Assembly: GCF_042666435.1 (NCBI RefSeq)
Contig: NZ_JBHTDC010000001.1
Span: 186,001 to 250,000 of the forward strand
Direction of reading: 5' to 3'
Source of the DNA: Allosphingosinicella sp042666435
GTDB lineage: Bacteria > Pseudomonadota > Alphaproteobacteria > Sphingomonadales > Sphingomonadaceae
Length of the DNA stretch: 64,000 bases
The translations under genes were made by a program, and so were the position numbers. Numbering within the stretch: the first letter of the stretch is position 1; each line of letters starts with the position of its first letter. The notes below the pieces were generated by a model. That model worked only from the letters and a program-made list of their open reading frames with translations. It was not told where the DNA came from and ran no database searches. Positions 26,964 through 36,533 of this stretch are shown here, piece by piece.

Positions 26964-28013
26964 TCAGCGGGATACCGCGTCGGCCAGCAGCCCCACCGAC
27001 AGAGCGTAGAAATTGGAGCAATTATAATCGAGGATGGTCCGGTAGTTGGTGGTGAGGAGGTAGGCGGTCTGGCCGGGGCCGTCGGGCTCCAGCAGGCTGG
27101 CCATTTCGTCGTCGGCCGGCCAGCGGCCGCGCTGCGGGACGAGGCCCAGGCGGCGCCATTCGGCCATCGTCTTCCACGGACTGTGGCGTTCGTGGACGCG
27201 CGGGCAGCGGGGCGATACCAGGCGCGTGTCGAGCCCCGAGCGGTTGAAGCCGGCGGGCACGTTGACCGCGATCCCCCACGGCACGTTGGGCTTCCAGCCG
27301 GCGTTGCTCAGATAATTGGCGATGGATGCGAGCGCGTCGGGCTGGCTCGACCAGATGTTGGCGCGGCCGTCGCCGTCGCCATCGACGGCGAGGCGGAGAT
27401 AGACGGACGGCAGGAATTGCGGATAGCCGGTGGCGCCCGCCCAGCTTCCCTTGAGCTGGCTGCGGGGGATGCCCCGGTCGATCAGCTTGAGGGTGGCGAC
27501 GAATTCCTCGGAGAAAAGCTGCCGGCGGCGACCTTCATAAGCGAGGCTGGCGAGCGAGTTCAGCAGGTCGAAATCGCCGGTGACGGCGCCGTAGCTGGTC
27601 TCGTGGCCCCAGATCGCGACCAGTACCGACGGCGTGACGCCATAACGGCGGCCAATCGCGTTCAATTGCCCGATATTGCCGGCGTAGCGGTCCTGGCCGC
27701 GGTTGATGAGGGCGGAATTGACGTGGCGCTCGCGATAGGGGGCGAAAGGCGGGATCGCGCTGCTGCCGCTGGCGCCGCCGGGCTGGCCCTGGTCGAGCTC
27801 GACGGTGCGGGCGCTGAACTGAAGGGTGGGGAAGACGCGATCGATGGTGGCGCGGCTGACTCCCGCCGCCTGCGCCTGGGCGCGGAGTTGTGGCAGATAG
27901 GTCTCGAAGCCGGCCTGGTTGAGCCCGGCACGCTGCGCCCAGGCGGTGCCGGTCGCGCTGTAGGGCGGGAACGCGGCCAGCATCAGGGCCATCATCTGAT
28001 AAATGAAACGCAT
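26964..28013 (-). CDS. Lytic murein transglycosylase, MltB-like
   Basis: 349 residues from the ATG at 28013 (MRFIYQMMALMLAAF), which gives a proper signal peptide; the upstream in-frame extension to 28088 does not. The catalytic Glu lies in AIWGHETSYGAVTG. Other family marks are LKGSWAGATGYPQFLPSVY, GDGDGRANIW and a C-terminal region ending YNCSNFYALSVGLLADAV. MltB-type enzymes cleave peptidoglycan glycans to 1,6-anhydro-muropeptides. There is no lipobox, so it is probably periplasmic. It lies 90 nt before the D,D-carboxypeptidase on the same strand, and the two may share a wall-remodelling role. Confidence 0.92.
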   Translation of the reverse strand: MRFIYQMMALMLAAFPPYSATGTAWAQRAGLNQAGFETYLPQLRAQAQAAGVSRATIDRVFPTLQFSARTVELDQGQPGGASGSSAIPPFAPYRERHVNSALINRGQDRYAGNIGQLNAIGRRYGVTPSVLVAIWGHETSYGAVTGDFDLLNSLASLAYEGRRRQLFSEEFVATLKLIDRGIPRSQLKGSWAGATGYPQFLPSVYLRLAVDGDGDGRANIWSSQPDALASIANYLSNAGWKPNVPWGIAVNVPAGFNRSGLDTRLVSPRCPRVHERHSPWKTMAEWRRLGLVPQRGRWPADDEMASLLEPDGPGQTAYLLTTNYRTILDYNCSNFYALSVGLLADAVSR

Positions 28014-28082
28014 GGACTTCCCCTTCTCGCTCGGCCTCATGCCATAAGCGCGCGGGGAATGGCACGGGTTCCGTCGCGCCGC

Positions 28083-28111
28083 TTGCACGAACCGCCGCCG
28101 CGCGCTTAAAC
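28083..28111 (+). promoter_or_regulatory. Candidate promoter for tRNA-Ser
   Basis: TTGCAC (28083-28088), a 17-nt spacer and TTAAAC (28106-28111) lie about 70 nt upstream of the tRNA. Found by eye; other sites are possible. Confidence 0.3.
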
Positions 28112-28132
28112 GCGGGCCAAGAACTTGATGCC

Positions 28133-28178
28133 GCGCTTTTCCGAGCGGCCGGATGATTTCATCCGGCTGGAAAAGCGC
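28133..28178. repeat. Nested hairpin immediately upstream of tRNA-Ser
   Basis: Perfect 10-bp outer arms (GCGCTTTTCC / GGAAAAGCGC) enclose a perfect inner stem (GCCGGAT / ATCCGGC). It ends 3 nt before the tRNA. A hairpin of the same design closes the next gene (30123-30165). It may act in termination, tRNA 5' processing or as a mobile palindrome. Confidence 0.6.
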
Positions 28179-28181
28179 TCA

Positions 28182-28271
28182 GGATGGGTGGCCGAGTGGT
28201 TTAAGGCAGCGGTCTTGAAAACCGCCGTGGGTTCACGCCCACCGTGGGTTCGAATCCCACCCCATCCGCCA
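28182..28271 (+). tRNA. tRNA-Ser (anticodon UGA)
   Basis: 90 nt including an encoded CCA. The acceptor stem pairs GGATGGG (28182-28188) with CCCATCC (28261-28267), with G as discriminator. The anticodon stem GCGGT/ACCGC encloses CTTGAAA with TGA at 28216-28218. A long variable arm and the T-arm GTGGGTTCGAATCCCAC complete a class II serine tRNA. It reads UCN codons. The cyclase gene begins 15 nt after its 3' end. Confidence 0.97.
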
Positions 28272-28286
28272 GGCCCATTGGGGGAG

Positions 28287-30110
28287 ATGGCGGTGCCCGC
28301 ACTGGCTTCGGGGACGGACGTGGTCGCGGCGGCCGAGGCGGCGCGGCGCAAGGCCGATCCGTTGACCGTCTACGACCTCGCCGCGAGCGCGCTGGCGGCT
28401 GGGCGGGACGAGCCGCGGCTCAAATATCTGCAGGTGCTGGCGCTGGCGCAACTCGGCGATACCGGGCGGGCCGAGCGGCTTTACCGCCAGCACGGCCTCG
28501 ACAAGCTCGACGACGAGGATGCGCTGGCGCTGAAGGGACGGCTCGCCAAGGAACGGGCGCTGGCCGCCTCGGGCGAGGAGCGGCTCGCGCACTTCCGGGC
28601 GGCGAGCGAGGCTTATCTGGCCGCCTTCGCGTTGCGCTCGGGCTATTTTCCCGGAATCAACGCCGCGACGACGGCCTGGGCGGCGGGTAACCACGACACA
28701 GCGCGCGAACTGGCTTTGGCGGTATTGGACAATCCCGACGTCATCCGCCCGGCAAGCTTCTACGCGGCGGCAAGCCGGGCCGAGGCGCTGCTTCTGCTGG
28801 GACGGACGGCGGAAGCCGGCGACGCAGTCGGGGCGGCGCTGGCGCAGGGCGACGCCGGCGCGGGAGACCGGGCCTCGGCCTATCGCCAGTTCGCCTGGCT
28901 GCACGAGAGCGAGGGTGTCGGCGACGAAGGGATGGCGGCATTGCTGGCGCGGCTGCGGCCGCCGCCCGTGCTCACCTTTTGCGGCCACATGTTCCGCGCC
29001 GACGAAGCGGCGGAGAACGCCCTCGCCACCCGGATCGCCGCGGAGATCGACCGCCTCGGCGCGACCATCGCTTATGGCGCGCTCGCCTGCGGCGCCGACA
29101 TATTGATCGCCGAGGAGATATTGCGGCGCGGCGGCGAGCTCAATGTCGTGCTCCCCTTCGCGCTCGACGATTTCGTGCGGGCGTCGGTGCTTCCCGGCGG
29201 CCGCGAGTGGATGGAGCGTTTCGAGACATGCCTTGCCGGGGCCGCGTCGACATTGCTGGCGACGCGGACGGCCTATGTCGGCCATGACGAGCAATTCAGC
29301 TATGGCAGCATGTTGTCGATGGGCCTCGCCCGCCTCCGCGCCGGCCAGCTTTCCACCTACGCCGTGCAGCTTGCCATATGGGATGGCGAGGAAGCGGGCG
29401 GCGGCGCCGGCACGGCGGTCGACGTCGCCGCCTGGAGCGCGCAGGGTGGCGCGGCGCGGACCATCCCCCTGCCCGACGTCGACCGCGATCTTCGCCGGGC
29501 GCGGCCGGAGGCGGCCTATTCCGGGCCGGCGCGGGCGATGCGGTCGATCATCTTCACCGATTTCGCCGGTTTTTCCCGGCTGTCGGAGAGCGCGCTGCCC
29601 GAATTCTGGCGCGAGGTGATGGGACGGATAGGCCGGGTGCTGGACCGGCAAGGCGCCGCGGTGTGCGGGCGCAACACCTGGGGCGACGCCCTGTTCGCGG
29701 TGATCGACGATATCGCGACGGCCGCCGAGATCGCCCTCGACATCCGCGATTCGATGCGCGAGGCCGTGTTCACCGACCGCGATCTCCAGGCGGGCGAAGG
29801 GATGCGGATCGGCATCCATTTCGGCCCGATCTACCAGGATGTGGACCCGGTCACTTCGGCGCCGACCTTCTACGGGTCCGAGGTCACCCTCACCGCGCGC
29901 GTCGAGCCCAAGGTGCCGACCGGCAAGATCTACGTGACCCAGCCTTTCGCCGCGATGCTGGCTTCCGCCGCGCCCGACCGTTTCGCATCGCGCTATGTCG
30001 GCCGTATCGAGCTCGCCAAGAATTACGGCCAGCTGCCGATGTATCAGTTGGAGCGCGCGTCGAAGGCGTCCGGCTGCTCGAGCGAGTCGACCAAGGTTGA
30101 ATTGCTCTAG
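28287..30110 (+). CDS. TPR-Rossmann (SLOG-like)-class III nucleotide cyclase protein
   Basis: 607 residues if started at the ATG at 28287; a GTG at 28293 has better spacing from GGGGGAG and may be the true start. Residues 1 to about 220 are helical repeats of TPR type (LKYLQVLALAQLGDTGRAERLY). Residues about 226-395 form a Rossmann-like domain resembling the SLOG superfamily (FCGHMF, ALACGADILIAEEILRRGGELNVVLPF). Residues about 419-590 are a class III cyclase domain. Metal-binding Asp425 (FTDFAGFS) and Asp467 (WGDALFA) and the catalytic Arg538 are kept. The base-selecting positions are Asn463 (usually Lys or Glu) and Thr527 (usually Asp or Cys), so neither cAMP nor cGMP specificity is predicted. 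It is convergent with the TIR gene. Confidence 0.82.
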   Translation: MAVPALASGTDVVAAAEAARRKADPLTVYDLAASALAAGRDEPRLKYLQVLALAQLGDTGRAERLYRQHGLDKLDDEDALALKGRLAKERALAASGEERLAHFRAASEAYLAAFALRSGYFPGINAATTAWAAGNHDTARELALAVLDNPDVIRPASFYAAASRAEALLLLGRTAEAGDAVGAALAQGDAGAGDRASAYRQFAWLHESEGVGDEGMAALLARLRPPPVLTFCGHMFRADEAAENALATRIAAEIDRLGATIAYGALACGADILIAEEILRRGGELNVVLPFALDDFVRASVLPGGREWMERFETCLAGAASTLLATRTAYVGHDEQFSYGSMLSMGLARLRAGQLSTYAVQLAIWDGEEAGGGAGTAVDVAAWSAQGGAARTIPLPDVDRDLRRARPEAAYSGPARAMRSIIFTDFAGFSRLSESALPEFWREVMGRIGRVLDRQGAAVCGRNTWGDALFAVIDDIATAAEIALDIRDSMREAVFTDRDLQAGEGMRIGIHFGPIYQDVDPVTSAPTFYGSEVTLTARVEPKVPTGKIYVTQPFAAMLASAAPDRFASRYVGRIELAKNYGQLPMYQLERASKASGCSSESTKVELL

Positions 30111-30122
30111 GTCCTCAAAACC

Positions 30123-30165
30123 GCGTTTTCCGAGCCGTTGGCTGTCCCAGCCAACTCGAAAACGC
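30123..30165. terminator. Bidirectional hairpin between the cyclase and TIR genes
   Basis: The inner stem GTTGGCTG/CAGCCAAC is perfect with a 3-nt loop. The outer arms GCGTTTTCCGAG and CTCGAAAACGC pair with one bulge, giving T- and A-rich flanks in both directions. It fills the 56-nt gap between two convergent stops, as expected of a shared terminator. Confidence 0.6.
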
Positions 30166-30166
30166 T

Positions 30167-32143
30167 CTAGCCGAGCAACGCCAGGCGGCGTTCCAGTTCG
30201 TCGCGGAAATGGGTGCCGACGGGCCAGCGGGCGCGCAGGATCGGCGCGCTTTCGTTCAGCAGGGGGATGGCGGCGGCGCGGCGACCGCGGCGAAGCTCGC
30301 AACCGCCGATGACGCTCTCGGTCCAGGCGATCTCCCAACTGCCCGGGGGATAGGTCTCGGCCAGCCGCCGCCGCGCCTCGTCGAGCAGCGGCATGCCCTC
30401 CTCCGGGCGGCCGGTCAGGCAGCGGATTTCGCCAAGATCGGTGAGGACGAACGGCAAGGTCCAATGGTCGTGCCGCCGCGCCGCCGCCAGCGCCTTGCCC
30501 AGCAACGTCTCGGCCTCGGCCAGGCGCCCCGTCCCCCGCCGCGCCATGGCCAGGTTGGCGAAGATGAAGGCGAGATCGTCATGCGTCGCCTCGCGCTCCT
30601 TGAGGTTGATGGCGAGCGCCCGGTCGAGCAGCCGGCCGGCCTCGGCGTAGCCGCGCTGCTGGAGCAGCACCCAGGCGAGATTGTTGAGCGTGCCAGCCAG
30701 GTCCGGATGCTCCGCCCCCAGCACCGTCTCGTCGAAGGCGAGATTGCGCCGGAAATAGCGCTCCGCCCCGGCAAGATCGCCGCGCGCCTGGGCGATGTTG
30801 CCGAGCATGTTGAGATTGTCGTTGACGCTGGGGCTCTGAGCCCCTTCCTCCCGCAGGCGCAGCGACAGGGCCTTGGCGACGTAGAGCCGGGCCGGCTCCA
30901 GTTCGCCACGGTCGAAGGCGTTGGCGCCGATCACCTCCAGGTCGCGAGCCACCTCGGACGGGCGCGGCGGCGCGCGGCGAAGATCGAGATAGAGAGCTTC
31001 GCGCGCCGCTTTGACCGCCGCGTAATTGTCGCCGACCGCCCTTTTCGCCTCCGCGAGGCTCACAAGCATTCTCGGCAGCAGGTCGGCGACCAGCGAATCG
31101 GCATTGCGGGCGAGCGGAATGGCCCGTTCATAGGCTTCGATGGCGCGCGCGTAATGGCCAAGCCGCGCCTGCGATTCGCCCCAGGCGAGGAGCTGCCGCG
31201 CCCGTACCGACGGCTGGTCGTGCGGCAGCCCGAACGTCCGGCGGATCAGCCTGTCGCCCTGGCGGTAGAGGCCGAGGCTGCCATAGACTTCGCCCAGAGT
31301 GACCCCGAGTTCGGCCTTAACCGCCGGTTCGTTGTCGAGCTCCTCCTCGATCTGGCGGGCGCCCCGGTCCAGCACTTCGCGCGCGGTGATCGTCGCGCCC
31401 CGAGCCTCCGAGGGATCGGAGACCTCGAACATCGACTTGACGAAATCGACGGTGCGCTCGGCGGTGATCGTGCGCTGGCGGGCGATGTCGCGCTGCTCGA
31501 CCGCTTCGGCGCGGGAGATGAGGGCGAAGACTGCAAGTCCGCCGGTGACGACGAAGCCGAGGCTGGAGGCGGCGGCGAGGATCGCGAGCCGCTGCTGGCG
31601 CCGCACCGCCTCGCGCTGGCGCAATTCGTCATAAGGCACGCCGAGGATGCCGGCGATGATCTTGAGCTTCGCGCCGGCCTTGCCGTCCTCATTCTTGCGC
31701 AGGTCGGCCGCCAGCGGCTCGGCGCCGCCCCCCTCGAACAAAGCCGGGGGCAGGCATTCGCGGTCGGGGTCGTCGGCATGGGGCTCGCCGTCGGCGATCA
31801 GGCAACGGATGCGGTCGCGCCGGCCGAGAGCGGTAAAGGCGCGGATTTCCTCATTGACCCATTTCGAGCGGGCGGCGTGGGGCGAGCAAAGCACGATCAG
31901 CATCGCCGAGGCATCGAGCCCGTCGCGCACCGACTGGGCGAGGTCGGACGAGGCGGCGAGCTCGTCGCGGTCGCGGAAGACCGGCGGAATGCGGGCGCCT
32001 ATGATTCCGAACGGCGCCTCGCGTCCCTGGAGGCGCTTCGGCACGCGATAACGCTCGAGCGCGCGGTGCAGCCAAATGGCCCAGCGCCGATCGCGATGAT
32101 TGTAGCTGATGAAGGCGCTGTAGCCTATGTCACGCTCCCCCAC
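30167..32143 (-). CDS. TIR domain-transmembrane-TPR protein
   Basis: 658 residues from a GTG at 32143 (GERDIGYSAFISYNHRD); an ATG at 32227 would add 28 residues of unlikely composition. Residues about 6-140 form a bacterial TIR domain, with SKWVNEEIRAF carrying the Glu expected for NAD-cleaving TIRs. A charged linker and one membrane helix (about 200-222, LGFVVTGGLAVFAL) follow. After that comes a long run of tetratricopeptide repeats (about 300-650; for example LNNLAWVLLQQRGYAEAGRLLDRAL). It resembles membrane-bound signalling or defence receptors in which TPRs sense and TIR acts. It is convergent with the cyclase gene, divergent from an RTX gene, and has no cyclic-nucleotide-binding domain. 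Confidence 0.82.
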   Translation of the reverse strand: MGERDIGYSAFISYNHRDRRWAIWLHRALERYRVPKRLQGREAPFGIIGARIPPVFRDRDELAASSDLAQSVRDGLDASAMLIVLCSPHAARSKWVNEEIRAFTALGRRDRIRCLIADGEPHADDPDRECLPPALFEGGGAEPLAADLRKNEDGKAGAKLKIIAGILGVPYDELRQREAVRRQQRLAILAAASSLGFVVTGGLAVFALISRAEAVEQRDIARQRTITAERTVDFVKSMFEVSDPSEARGATITAREVLDRGARQIEEELDNEPAVKAELGVTLGEVYGSLGLYRQGDRLIRRTFGLPHDQPSVRARQLLAWGESQARLGHYARAIEAYERAIPLARNADSLVADLLPRMLVSLAEAKRAVGDNYAAVKAAREALYLDLRRAPPRPSEVARDLEVIGANAFDRGELEPARLYVAKALSLRLREEGAQSPSVNDNLNMLGNIAQARGDLAGAERYFRRNLAFDETVLGAEHPDLAGTLNNLAWVLLQQRGYAEAGRLLDRALAINLKEREATHDDLAFIFANLAMARRGTGRLAEAETLLGKALAAARRHDHWTLPFVLTDLGEIRCLTGRPEEGMPLLDEARRRLAETYPPGSWEIAWTESVIGGCELRRGRRAAAIPLLNESAPILRARWPVGTHFRDELERRLALLG

Positions 32144-32238
32144 GCTGTGATATGCCTTCCGCTCCGGTAAGATTATCACATCACTGCCGAACTTGCATAC
32201 GCCCCGGGCTTCGGCCCGGCCCGTCACGGGAGTCGAGA

Positions 32239-34008
32239 ATGACCAGGTCTCGCAGGATATTGACCCGCAGCGGCGATCAGTTCGAATCTTCGGGCGAAGA
32301 GTGGGCGACCGACCGGATCGGGAATTTCACGGCGGCGGACTTCGTCCTGGTCGATCTGACGGCCGATGCGGATGCCGATCAATATGCCTTCGCAATGGAT
32401 TTTGGCGGGCCGAACCCGGTCACGAAGATCGTTATCTGGAAGAACGGGTTCATTTCGCTCGGCAACGTCACCCAGGCCCAGATCGACTGGGTTTCCACGC
32501 ATACCAGCCAGGACAGCATCTTCGGCTTTCCGGGGCGGGTAATCGCGGCTGGCGTCCAGGATCTGGATTCGGTCAAATACACGTTCGGCCGGATCGACTT
32601 CGACGAACCCTTCACCGACGGAATCCCCATCCTGAGAATCACCTGGACGGACGCGAATTTCAACAATCTCCAGATCCAGCTGACGGCCGACGACTTCGCG
32701 ATTGTCGACGCGCGGGTCAGCGATCCGGCCGCCGACCCGGGCCAGGTCGGTTTCAGGATCGGAGGATACACATTCGACGGCAACAGCGAGGCGGTCGCGG
32801 ATTATTTCTTCAGCGATGATCGGGGCGGGGCCTTCGTCGGCGACGAAACCGCCAACATATTCTTCGGGACGCTGCGCGACGATTTGTTGGAGGGCCTTGG
32901 CGGCAACGACGATCTCAACGGGCGCCGCGGAGCCGATCGGATGTTCGGCGGCGCCGGCGACGATCGCTATGTTGTCGGTGAAGTCGGCGATAGCGTGTTC
33001 GAGGAGGTGGACGGCGGCGTCGACCGCGTGAGCAGCACGATCAGCTTCACGCTTCCCGACCAGGTCGAAACGCTTACCCTGAACGGTAACGGCGCGATCG
33101 ACGGGACCGGGAACGGCCTCGCCAACATCATCACCGGCAACGACGCCGCCAACCGCATCAACGGGCGCGGCGGCGCCGACACGATGAAGGGACGCGGGGG
33201 CGACGATATTTATGTCGTAAACCACAGCCAGGACCGGGCGCTGGAATCCCTGGATGGCGGCGCCGACAAGGTGGTCGCCTCCGTAAGCTTCACCCTCGGC
33301 GGCCATGTCGAGATTCTCCAGCTCATTGGAACAGACGCCATCAACGGCAACGGCAACGCCCTTGCCAACCTCCTCGTCGGCAATGGCGCGTCGAACCGCC
33401 TCGACGGGCGCGGCGGCGCGGACAGGATGCGGGGCGGCGGCGGCAACGACATTTACTTCGTCGACAGCGGTCTCGATCGCGTGATCGAAGAATTGGGCAA
33501 CGGAACGGACAGGGTCAGCAGCTCGGTCACCTTCAAGCTTGGCGACCATGTCGAACGGCTTTTCCTCACCGGCGCGGACGAAATCAACGCCACCGGGAAC
33601 GACCTCGCCAACGTCCTCAGAGGCAACAATGCGGCCAACCGCATTGCCGGCGGCGCGGGAAACGACGACCTGACCGGTAAGAGCGGGGCGGACAGGTTCG
33701 TGTTCGACACGGCCCTCCACAGGACTCAAAATGTCGACGACATTCTCGATTTCGCGCCGGGCGCGGACAGGATATTCCTCGATCGCGATATCTTCGACGC
33801 GATCACTGTCAACGGGATGCTGAGGCCTTCCGCCTTTCGCGAAGGCATCGCGGCGCAGGATTCCAACGACCGCATCCTGCACGATAGCGCCACCGGAAGG
33901 ATATTCTACGATGCTGACGGCACGGGCGCGGCGGCGGCGGTGCTGTTCGCTCGGGTCGATCCGGGCCTCGTTCTCGCCAATAGCGACTTCGCCGTGTTCG
34001 GCGGATGA
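32239..34008 (+). CDS. RTX calcium-binding protein with nidogen-like N-terminal domain
   Basis: 589 residues from the ATG at 32239, with GGGAG 8 nt upstream. There is no signal peptide. Residues about 20-180 form a beta-rich domain with a nidogen-like pattern (WKNGFISLGN, ILRITWTDANFNNLQIQL, VGFRIGGYTFDG). Three modules of roughly 80 residues follow (about 190-480), each with a SFTLGGHVEILQLIG-type strand and RTX nonapeptides (GGAGDDRY, GRGGADTM, GGGGNDIY). The C-terminus (about 480-589) resembles serralysin-type secretion domains (ADRFVFDTAL, ILDFAPGADRIFLD). Likely exported by a type I system and calcium-folded outside the cell. No catalytic domain is seen; adhesion or matrix roles are possible. 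Confidence 0.85.
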   Translation: MTRSRRILTRSGDQFESSGEEWATDRIGNFTAADFVLVDLTADADADQYAFAMDFGGPNPVTKIVIWKNGFISLGNVTQAQIDWVSTHTSQDSIFGFPGRVIAAGVQDLDSVKYTFGRIDFDEPFTDGIPILRITWTDANFNNLQIQLTADDFAIVDARVSDPAADPGQVGFRIGGYTFDGNSEAVADYFFSDDRGGAFVGDETANIFFGTLRDDLLEGLGGNDDLNGRRGADRMFGGAGDDRYVVGEVGDSVFEEVDGGVDRVSSTISFTLPDQVETLTLNGNGAIDGTGNGLANIITGNDAANRINGRGGADTMKGRGGDDIYVVNHSQDRALESLDGGADKVVASVSFTLGGHVEILQLIGTDAINGNGNALANLLVGNGASNRLDGRGGADRMRGGGGNDIYFVDSGLDRVIEELGNGTDRVSSSVTFKLGDHVERLFLTGADEINATGNDLANVLRGNNAANRIAGGAGNDDLTGKSGADRFVFDTALHRTQNVDDILDFAPGADRIFLDRDIFDAITVNGMLRPSAFREGIAAQDSNDRILHDSATGRIFYDADGTGAAAAVLFARVDPGLVLANSDFAVFGG

Positions 34009-34107
34009 GGCGGCTTGATCCGCGGCGAGTGCGAAAGTAGTCGCCTAGACGACGAGCCGGAGGGCGACCCGCCTTTTGCCGGCATCATAGCGGGAAACGA
34101 AACGAAC

Positions 34108-35298
34108 ATGGCCGAAGCGACCATCGCCCCCTTCGACTGGGCGGACCCATTCGCGATCGATGCGCAATTGTCGGACGAGGAGCGGCTCGTGCGCGACACC
34201 GCGCGCGGCTACGCCCAGGAAAAGCTCCAGCCGCGCGTGACCCAGGCCTATCTCGAAGAGGATTTCGACCGCGCGATCATGAACGAGATGGGCGCGCTCG
34301 GCCTGCTCGGCGCCACCATTCCCCCGGAATATGGCGGCGCGGGGCTCAATTATGTGAGCTACGGCCTGGTCGCGCGCGAGGTGGAGCGGGTGGATTCGGG
34401 CTATCGCTCGGCCATGTCGGTCCAGTCCTCGCTCGTCATGCACCCGATCCACGCCTACGGCACCGAGGCGCAGAGGAAGAAATATCTGCCCAAGCTCGCG
34501 ACCGGCGAATGGGTCGGCTGCTTCGGCCTGACGGAGCCCGACGCGGGCTCTGACCCGGGCGGTATGCGGACCCGGGCGAAGAAGGTCGACGGCGGCTATT
34601 CGCTCTCGGGCGCCAAGATGTGGATCACCAATTCGCCGATCGCCGACGTGTTCGTCGTCTGGGCGAAATCGGACGCGCATGACGGCAAGATCAAGGGCTT
34701 CGTGCTGGAAAAAGGCATGAAGGGCCTTTCCGCGCCCAAGGTGAAGGAGAAGCTGTCCCTGCGCGCCTCGATCACCGGCGAGATCGTGATGGACGAGGTC
34801 GAGGTTCCGGAGGAGAATCTGTTGCCGAACGTCGAGGGCCTCAAGGGCCCGTTCGGCTGCCTCAACCGCGCCCGCTACGGCATCGCCTGGGGATCGATGG
34901 GCGCGGCCGAGGCCTGTTATCACGCGGCGCGGTCCTATACGCTGGAGCGCAAGCAGTTCGGGCGGCCGCTGGCTGCGACGCAGCTCGTCCAGATGAAGCT
35001 CGCCAACATGATCACCGAGATCACCTTGGGTCTCCAGGCCGCGCTTCGCGTCGGCCGTCGCATGGATGAGGGCGAGCTCATTCCGGAGACGATCAGCCTC
35101 ATCAAGCGCAACAATTGCGGCAAGGCGCTCGATATCGCCCGGATCGCCCGTGACATGCATGGCGGTAACGGCATCTCGGCCGAGTTCCAGGTGATGCGCC
35201 ACGCGGCGAATTTGGAGACGGTCAACACCTATGAGGGTACGCACGACGTCCACGGCCTGATCCTCGGTCGCGCGATTACGGGGATCCCGGCCTTTTGA
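34108..35298 (+). CDS. gcdH: Acyl-CoA dehydrogenase, glutaryl-CoA dehydrogenase type
   Basis: 396 residues from the ATG at 34108. Family motifs are GCFGLTEPDAGSDPGGMRTRA and KMWITNSPIADVFVVWAK, with LERKQFGRPLAATQLVQ and the catalytic Glu376 in NTYEGTHDVHGLILGRAI. The NTYEGTHDVHGL end and GMKGLSAPKVKEKLSLRAS are typical of glutaryl-CoA dehydrogenases, which oxidise and decarboxylate glutaryl-CoA to crotonyl-CoA in lysine and tryptophan breakdown. The CaiB-type CoA-transferase downstream, separated by a palindromic repeat, could supply glutaryl-CoA. The substrate is inferred from family and context. Confidence 0.88.
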   Translation: MAEATIAPFDWADPFAIDAQLSDEERLVRDTARGYAQEKLQPRVTQAYLEEDFDRAIMNEMGALGLLGATIPPEYGGAGLNYVSYGLVAREVERVDSGYRSAMSVQSSLVMHPIHAYGTEAQRKKYLPKLATGEWVGCFGLTEPDAGSDPGGMRTRAKKVDGGYSLSGAKMWITNSPIADVFVVWAKSDAHDGKIKGFVLEKGMKGLSAPKVKEKLSLRASITGEIVMDEVEVPEENLLPNVEGLKGPFGCLNRARYGIAWGSMGAAEACYHAARSYTLERKQFGRPLAATQLVQMKLANMITEITLGLQAALRVGRRMDEGELIPETISLIKRNNCGKALDIARIARDMHGGNGISAEFQVMRHAANLETVNTYEGTHDVHGLILGRAITGIPAF

Positions 35299-35307
35299 GC
35301 GCTCATC

Positions 35308-35388
35308 GTCATTCCCGCGAAAGCGGGAATCCCACTTCTTCCTATTCTGAATCGAAGGAAGCGGGACCCCCGCTTTCGCGGGGGTGAC
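35308..35388. repeat. Palindromic repeat, family A (copy 2)
   Basis: Left hairpin ATTCCCGCGAAAGCGGGAAT and right hairpin around CCCCCGCTTTCGCGGGGG face each other across about 25 nt. The right end (GGTGACGGA) runs directly into the start region of the next gene, whose TTG lies 6 nt after the element. Confidence 0.8.
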
Positions 35389-35393
35389 GGAAA

Positions 35394-36505
<1,112 letters not shown>

Positions 36506-36533
<28 letters not shown>

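Noticed and set aside
28125..28286. Extension of the cyclase reading frame upstream through tRNA-Ser
   Set aside because: The frame would cross the whole tRNA; a start at 28287 or 28293 follows a GGGGGAG site after the tRNA.
28847..29287. Plus- and minus-strand Arg-rich frames within the cyclase gene
   Set aside because: Composition-driven shadows without motifs or ribosome-binding sites.
28287..32143. Calling the cyclase-TIR pair a Pycsar system outright
   Set aside because: Genes are convergent, the TIR protein has no cyclic-nucleotide-binding domain, and the cyclase carries TPR and Rossmann domains not described for PycC. Kept only as a hypothesis.
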